The position numbers and the translations under genes were made by a program. A DNA stretch of 9,108 nucleotides from DASQFQ01 sp039934455. GTDB lineage: Bacteria; Actinomycetota; Thermoleophilia; Solirubrobacterales; Solirubrobacteraceae. Positions within the stretch are counted from its first letter, which is position 1, and every line of letters begins with the position of its first letter. The notes under the pieces were generated by a model. The model did not search any database and was not told where the DNA came from. It worked only from the letters and a program-made list of their open reading frames with translations. The stretch spans positions 1-9,108 of the forward strand of contig JBDTMF010000172.1 in assembly GCA_039934455.1 (NCBI GenBank), read 5' to 3'. Shown one piece after another: positions 6,789 to 9,108 of this stretch.

Positions 6789-7277
6789 ATGAGAACTGCT
6801 GCGCCGCTCCTCATGATCGACGTTGATGGAGTCATCTCCCTTTTCGGCTTCGACCAAACCGAACCTCCCGACGGGCGCTTTGTTGTCGTCGACGGCAATC
6901 CGCACCTGATCTCGGGCCGCGCGGGGCAGCATCTGGCCCGCCTCGCGGAGGCCTACGAGTGCGTCTGGTGCACGGGCTGGGAGGACCGGGCCGAGGAGCA
7001 CCTGCCGCGGCTCCTGGGCCTGCCGGGCGGCTGGGCGCACCTGGCGTTCGCTCCCGTGCCGAGCGCCGAGCAGCACTGGAAGCTCGAGGCGATCGAGGCC
7101 CACGCCGGCGCCGAGCGGCCGATGGCCTGGATCGACGACGACCACGATCCCTCCTGCCTGCGCTGGGCGGAGGCCCGACCGGGACCGACGCTGCTGGTGC
7201 CGACCGATCCGGCCGTCGGCCTCACCGACGCGCACGTGACGACGCTGCTCAACTGGGCGCGCGCAACGTCAGGATGA
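6789..7277 (+). CDS. Small HAD-like hydrolase
   Basis: A 162-residue cytosolic protein with the order of motifs of the haloacid dehalogenase superfamily. Motif I is LLMIDVDGVIS, with nucleophile Asp11 and acid Asp13. Motif II is the Thr in CVWCTGWEDRA (Thr62). Motif III is probably Lys98 in HWKLEAIE. Motif IV is WIDDDHD, with Asp116-Asp118 binding Mg2+. There is no separate cap domain; the W-x-TGWE form and small size recall the stand-alone HAD domains related to those in 'Swiss Army Knife' RNA-repair proteins. A phosphatase on a small or nucleic-acid substrate is likely, but the substrate is unknown. The ATG at 6789 has no clear ribosome site. Its 3' end overlaps the opposing metallophosphoesterase gene by 29 nt. 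The upstream inverted repeat at 6734-6759 may control it. Confidence 0.82.
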   Translation: MRTAAPLLMIDVDGVISLFGFDQTEPPDGRFVVVDGNPHLISGRAGQHLARLAEAYECVWCTGWEDRAEEHLPRLLGLPGGWAHLAFAPVPSAEQHWKLEAIEAHAGAERPMAWIDDDHDPSCLRWAEARPGPTLLVPTDPAVGLTDAHVTTLLNWARATSG

Positions 7278-8058
7278 CGACCTCGGGCGGCCGCAGCAGC
7301 CGCACCGGGACCCCGCTCGTGCCGAGGCCCGAGGAGACGTAGAGATGGCGGCCGTCCTCCTCGACGTGGCCCTGCACGAAGCGCTCGCCATAGTGCGAGG
7401 GGATGAAGTGCCTGCGCAGGAGCGGGATCCCGACCTGGCCTCCGTGCGTGTGCCCCGACAGCGTCAGCGCGACCCGGGCGGGCACCAACGGGAAGACGTC
7501 GGGATCGTGGGAGAGCAGCAGCACCGCGTCGTTCGCCGGCACGCGCGCGAGCGCGCGGCCCACGTGCGCCCCGCGGATGCGGTAGTCGCCCACCCCCGCG
7601 GTCCAGAGGCCGTCCCCGGCCGGCTGCGCGTCGTCCTCGAGGACCGGGATGCCGACCCCGAAGAGGGCCGCGGAGATCCGGCTCGCCCCGGCGTACCAGT
7701 CGTGGTTGCCGAGCACGGCCACGACGCCCCGCGGCGCCCGCAGCACCGCGAGCCGCTGCGCGAGCGCGTCGGCGTCGATCGGGCCGGAGAAGAACGCCCG
7801 GCGGTCGATGAAGTCGCCGAGCAGGCAGATGAGGTCCGGCCGCTCGGCCTGCAGGACGTCGGTCGCGCGCGCGAGCGCGTCCAGCCCGGCGTGCGGCATG
7901 CCGGCGTGGAGGTCCGTCATCACCCCGACGCGCAGCCCGTCCAGCGCCGCCGGCCAGGCCGGCAGCACGAGCTCTTGGCGCCGGACGACCAGCCGTCGCG
8001 GCTCGACCCAGAGCGACCAGGCGCCGAGGGCGGCCGCCGCAGCGGCCGCCCCCGTCAC
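7249..8058 (-). CDS. Membrane-anchored metallophosphoesterase (YkuE-like)
   Basis: A 269-residue calcineurin-like phosphoesterase. All metal-binding motifs are present: D49-x-H51 in VMTDLHAG, GDFIDRR at 81-87, GNHDW at 117-121, His184 in LLSHDPD, and GHTHGGQ with His203 and His205. This pattern and the ending SSGLGTSGVPVRLLRPPEV match the COG1408/YkuE group, whose members act at or near the membrane. The N-terminus TGAAAAAAALGAWSLWV is a short hydrophobic segment followed by EPRRL, consistent with a membrane anchor. The start chosen is the GTG at 8058, which begins 7 nt after the rpoC stop. A longer frame from 8139 would overlap rpoC by 74 nt and add a low-complexity Ser/Thr/Ala stretch that is only the shadow of the RpoC tail. 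The ribosome site is weak (AGAGCC). It is probably co-transcribed with rpoC. The substrate is unknown. Confidence 0.87.
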   Translation of the reverse strand: MTGAAAAAAALGAWSLWVEPRRLVVRRQELVLPAWPAALDGLRVGVMTDLHAGMPHAGLDALARATDVLQAERPDLICLLGDFIDRRAFFSGPIDADALAQRLAVLRAPRGVVAVLGNHDWYAGASRISAALFGVGIPVLEDDAQPAGDGLWTAGVGDYRIRGAHVGRALARVPANDAVLLLSHDPDVFPLVPARVALTLSGHTHGGQVGIPLLRRHFIPSHYGERFVQGHVEEDGRHLYVSSGLGTSGVPVRLLRPPEVVILTLRAPS

Positions 8059-8065
8059 CCAGGCT

Positions 8066-9108
8066 CTACTTGCCGCGCTTGTCGTCGTCGGTGCCGCCGC
8101 GGCCGACGTCGCCGAGGTCACCGAGGTCGTCGAAGCCACCCCCGGTGGTGTTCCCGAAGCCGGAGCCGATCTCCTCGAGCTCGGCGGCGTCGAAGGCCGG
8201 GCCGAAGCCCTGCAGGCCCTCGCCGTCGTCGAGGCCCAGCTCGGCGGCGAGGTCGTCGCCCTCGAGCAGCCCGACGTCGTCGATCCCGCGGGGGAGCGGC
8301 TCGGCCGGCTCGATCTCGATCGTGCGGTAGCGCTTCAGGCCCGTGGCCGCCGGGATCAGCTTCCCGATGATCACGTTCTCCTTCAGGCCCGTGAGGCGGT
8401 CGATCTTGCCCTCGAGCGCCGCGTCCGTGAGCACCTTCGTGGTCTCCTGGAAGGAGGCCGCCGACAGGAACGAGTCCGTCGCCAGCGACGCCTTGGTGAT
8501 GCCGAGGATGATCTCCTCGGCCTGGGCGCCTTCCTTGCCCTCCGCGATGACCGCGTCGTTGATCTTCCGGTACTCGTGGCGGTCGACGAACTGCCCGGGC
8601 AGGAGGTTCGTATCGCCCTTCTGGTCGACCCGCACCTTCTGGAGCATCTGACGCACGATCAGCTCGATGTGCTTGTCGTTGATGTCCACGCCCTGGGACT
8701 TGTAGACCTCCTGGACCTGGTCGACGAGGTACACCTCGACGCGGGTCCGCCGCTCGGGCGCGGTCTGGCCGCCGTGCGACAGCAGCTCGTGGGGGTACAG
8801 GTTGCCCTCGTTGAGCTGCTCGCCGATGTCGACCTTGGCGCCCTCCTCGACGAGGATGCGGGTGCGCCGCGGGAACGTCTCGCGGTGCTCCTCGCCGGCC
8901 TCGTCGGTGATGACGACCGTGCGGGCGCGGTCGGTGTCCTCGATCGAGACCGTGCCCGCGACCGTGGCGATCTTCGCCAGGCCCTTGGGCTTGCGCGCCT
9001 CGAACAGCTCGACGATGCGCGGCAGGCCGTGCGTGATGTCCGCGCCGGCGACCCCGCCGGTGTGGAACGTCCGCATGGTCAGCTGCGTGCCGGGCTCGCC
9101 GATCGACT
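8066..9108 (-). CDS. rpoC: RNA polymerase beta' subunit, C-terminal part (5' end outside window)
   Basis: The visible 346 or so codons encode the C-terminal part of RNA polymerase beta'. The frame enters at the right edge with SIGEPGTQLTMRTFHTGG, the trigger-loop segment of the active site, so no true start lies in the window. It is followed directly by ITHGLPRIVELFEARKPKG, so the large insertion found in E. coli at this point is absent. The jaw/clamp region (INDKHIELIVRQML, ITKASLATDSFLSAASFQE, LKENVIIGKLIPA) is well conserved. After RTIEIEP the last roughly 80 residues are non-conserved, rich in Asp, Glu and Gly (GGGFDDLGDLGDVGRG), and end in DDDKRGK; this looks disordered. The stop is TAG at 8066. 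The metallophosphoesterase gene follows 7 nt later. rpoB would be expected to the right, beyond the window. Confidence 0.97.
   Translation of the reverse strand, partial: SIGEPGTQLTMRTFHTGGVAGADITHGLPRIVELFEARKPKGLAKIATVAGTVSIEDTDRARTVVITDEAGEEHRETFPRRTRILVEEGAKVDIGEQLNEGNLYPHELLSHGGQTAPERRTRVEVYLVDQVQEVYKSQGVDINDKHIELIVRQMLQKVRVDQKGDTNLLPGQFVDRHEYRKINDAVIAEGKEGAQAEEIILGITKASLATDSFLSAASFQETTKVLTDAALEGKIDRLTGLKENVIIGKLIPAATGLKRYRTIEIEPAEPLPRGIDDVGLLEGDDLAAELGLDDGEGLQGFGPAFDAAELEEIGSGFGNTTGGGFDDLGDLGDVGRGGTDDDKRGK

Noticed and set aside
5750..6826. Plus-strand open frame of 358 codons opposite the DMT gene
   Set aside because: Charged, repetitive Asp/Glu/Gly/Arg composition is what a hydrophobic-helix gene gives when read antisense; it also runs through the palindromic gap region.
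8059..8139. Upstream extension of the metallophosphoesterase start to 8139
   Set aside because: It would lie inside rpoC's end and encodes only a Ser/Thr/Ala run produced by the RpoC tail in another frame.
1..9108. CRISPR array, tRNA, rRNA, insertion sequence, integrase or toxin-antitoxin pair
   Set aside because: No spaced direct repeats, cloverleaf-like sequence, transposase or integrase motif, or terminal inverted repeats with target duplication were seen by eye on either strand.

Overview
The window is very GC-rich (about 70% by eye), with strong G/C bias at third codon positions and long antisense open frames typical of such DNA. The genes point to an actinobacterium: an RpoC without the large insertion that splits the trigger-loop region in E. 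coli and with a long acidic/glycine tail, a PucR regulator, and several weakly led or apparently near-leaderless genes. I lean towards the Thermoleophilia/Solirubrobacterales, but that is an impression from family resemblance and not a demonstrated placement.

Layout. Positions 39-486 (minus) hold a decayed FkbM-type methyltransferase: recognisable N- and C-terminal family segments lie in three different frames and the SAM-binding core is missing. Positions 582-4742 (minus) hold a tight three-gene unit transcribed right to left: a class III PLP aminotransferase, a PucR-family regulator 9 nt after it, and alanine dehydrogenase 21 nt after that. Divergent from the aminotransferase is an alpha/beta hydrolase (4829-5605, plus). 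It converges on a nine-helix DMT-superfamily membrane protein (5768-6634, minus), and the 162-nt gap between them is full of palindromes that look like a bidirectional terminator. The DMT gene diverges from a small HAD-like phosphatase gene (6789-7277, plus); the 154-nt gap holds two clear inverted repeats, one nested. The HAD gene converges on, and overlaps by 29 nt, a membrane-anchored metallophosphoesterase (7249-8058, minus). That gene sits 7 nt downstream of rpoC, whose 3' third (8066-9108, minus) runs off the right edge.

How the genes may work together. The clearest functional unit is aminotransferase-PucR-Ald. An amino-donor:pyruvate aminotransferase would load an amine group onto pyruvate to make L-alanine, and alanine dehydrogenase would return pyruvate while releasing ammonium and NADH. 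The PucR protein is the obvious candidate regulator, as AdeR (a PucR-type activator of ald) is in Bacillus subtilis. The amine substrate cannot be read from the sequence. The metallophosphoesterase may be transcribed with rpoC. The rest are ordinary single genes. I saw no tRNA, rRNA, CRISPR array, insertion sequence or phage gene, and no evidence for an exotic new system. The items most worth a second look are the amine-catabolism unit and the structured DMT/HAD intergenic region.
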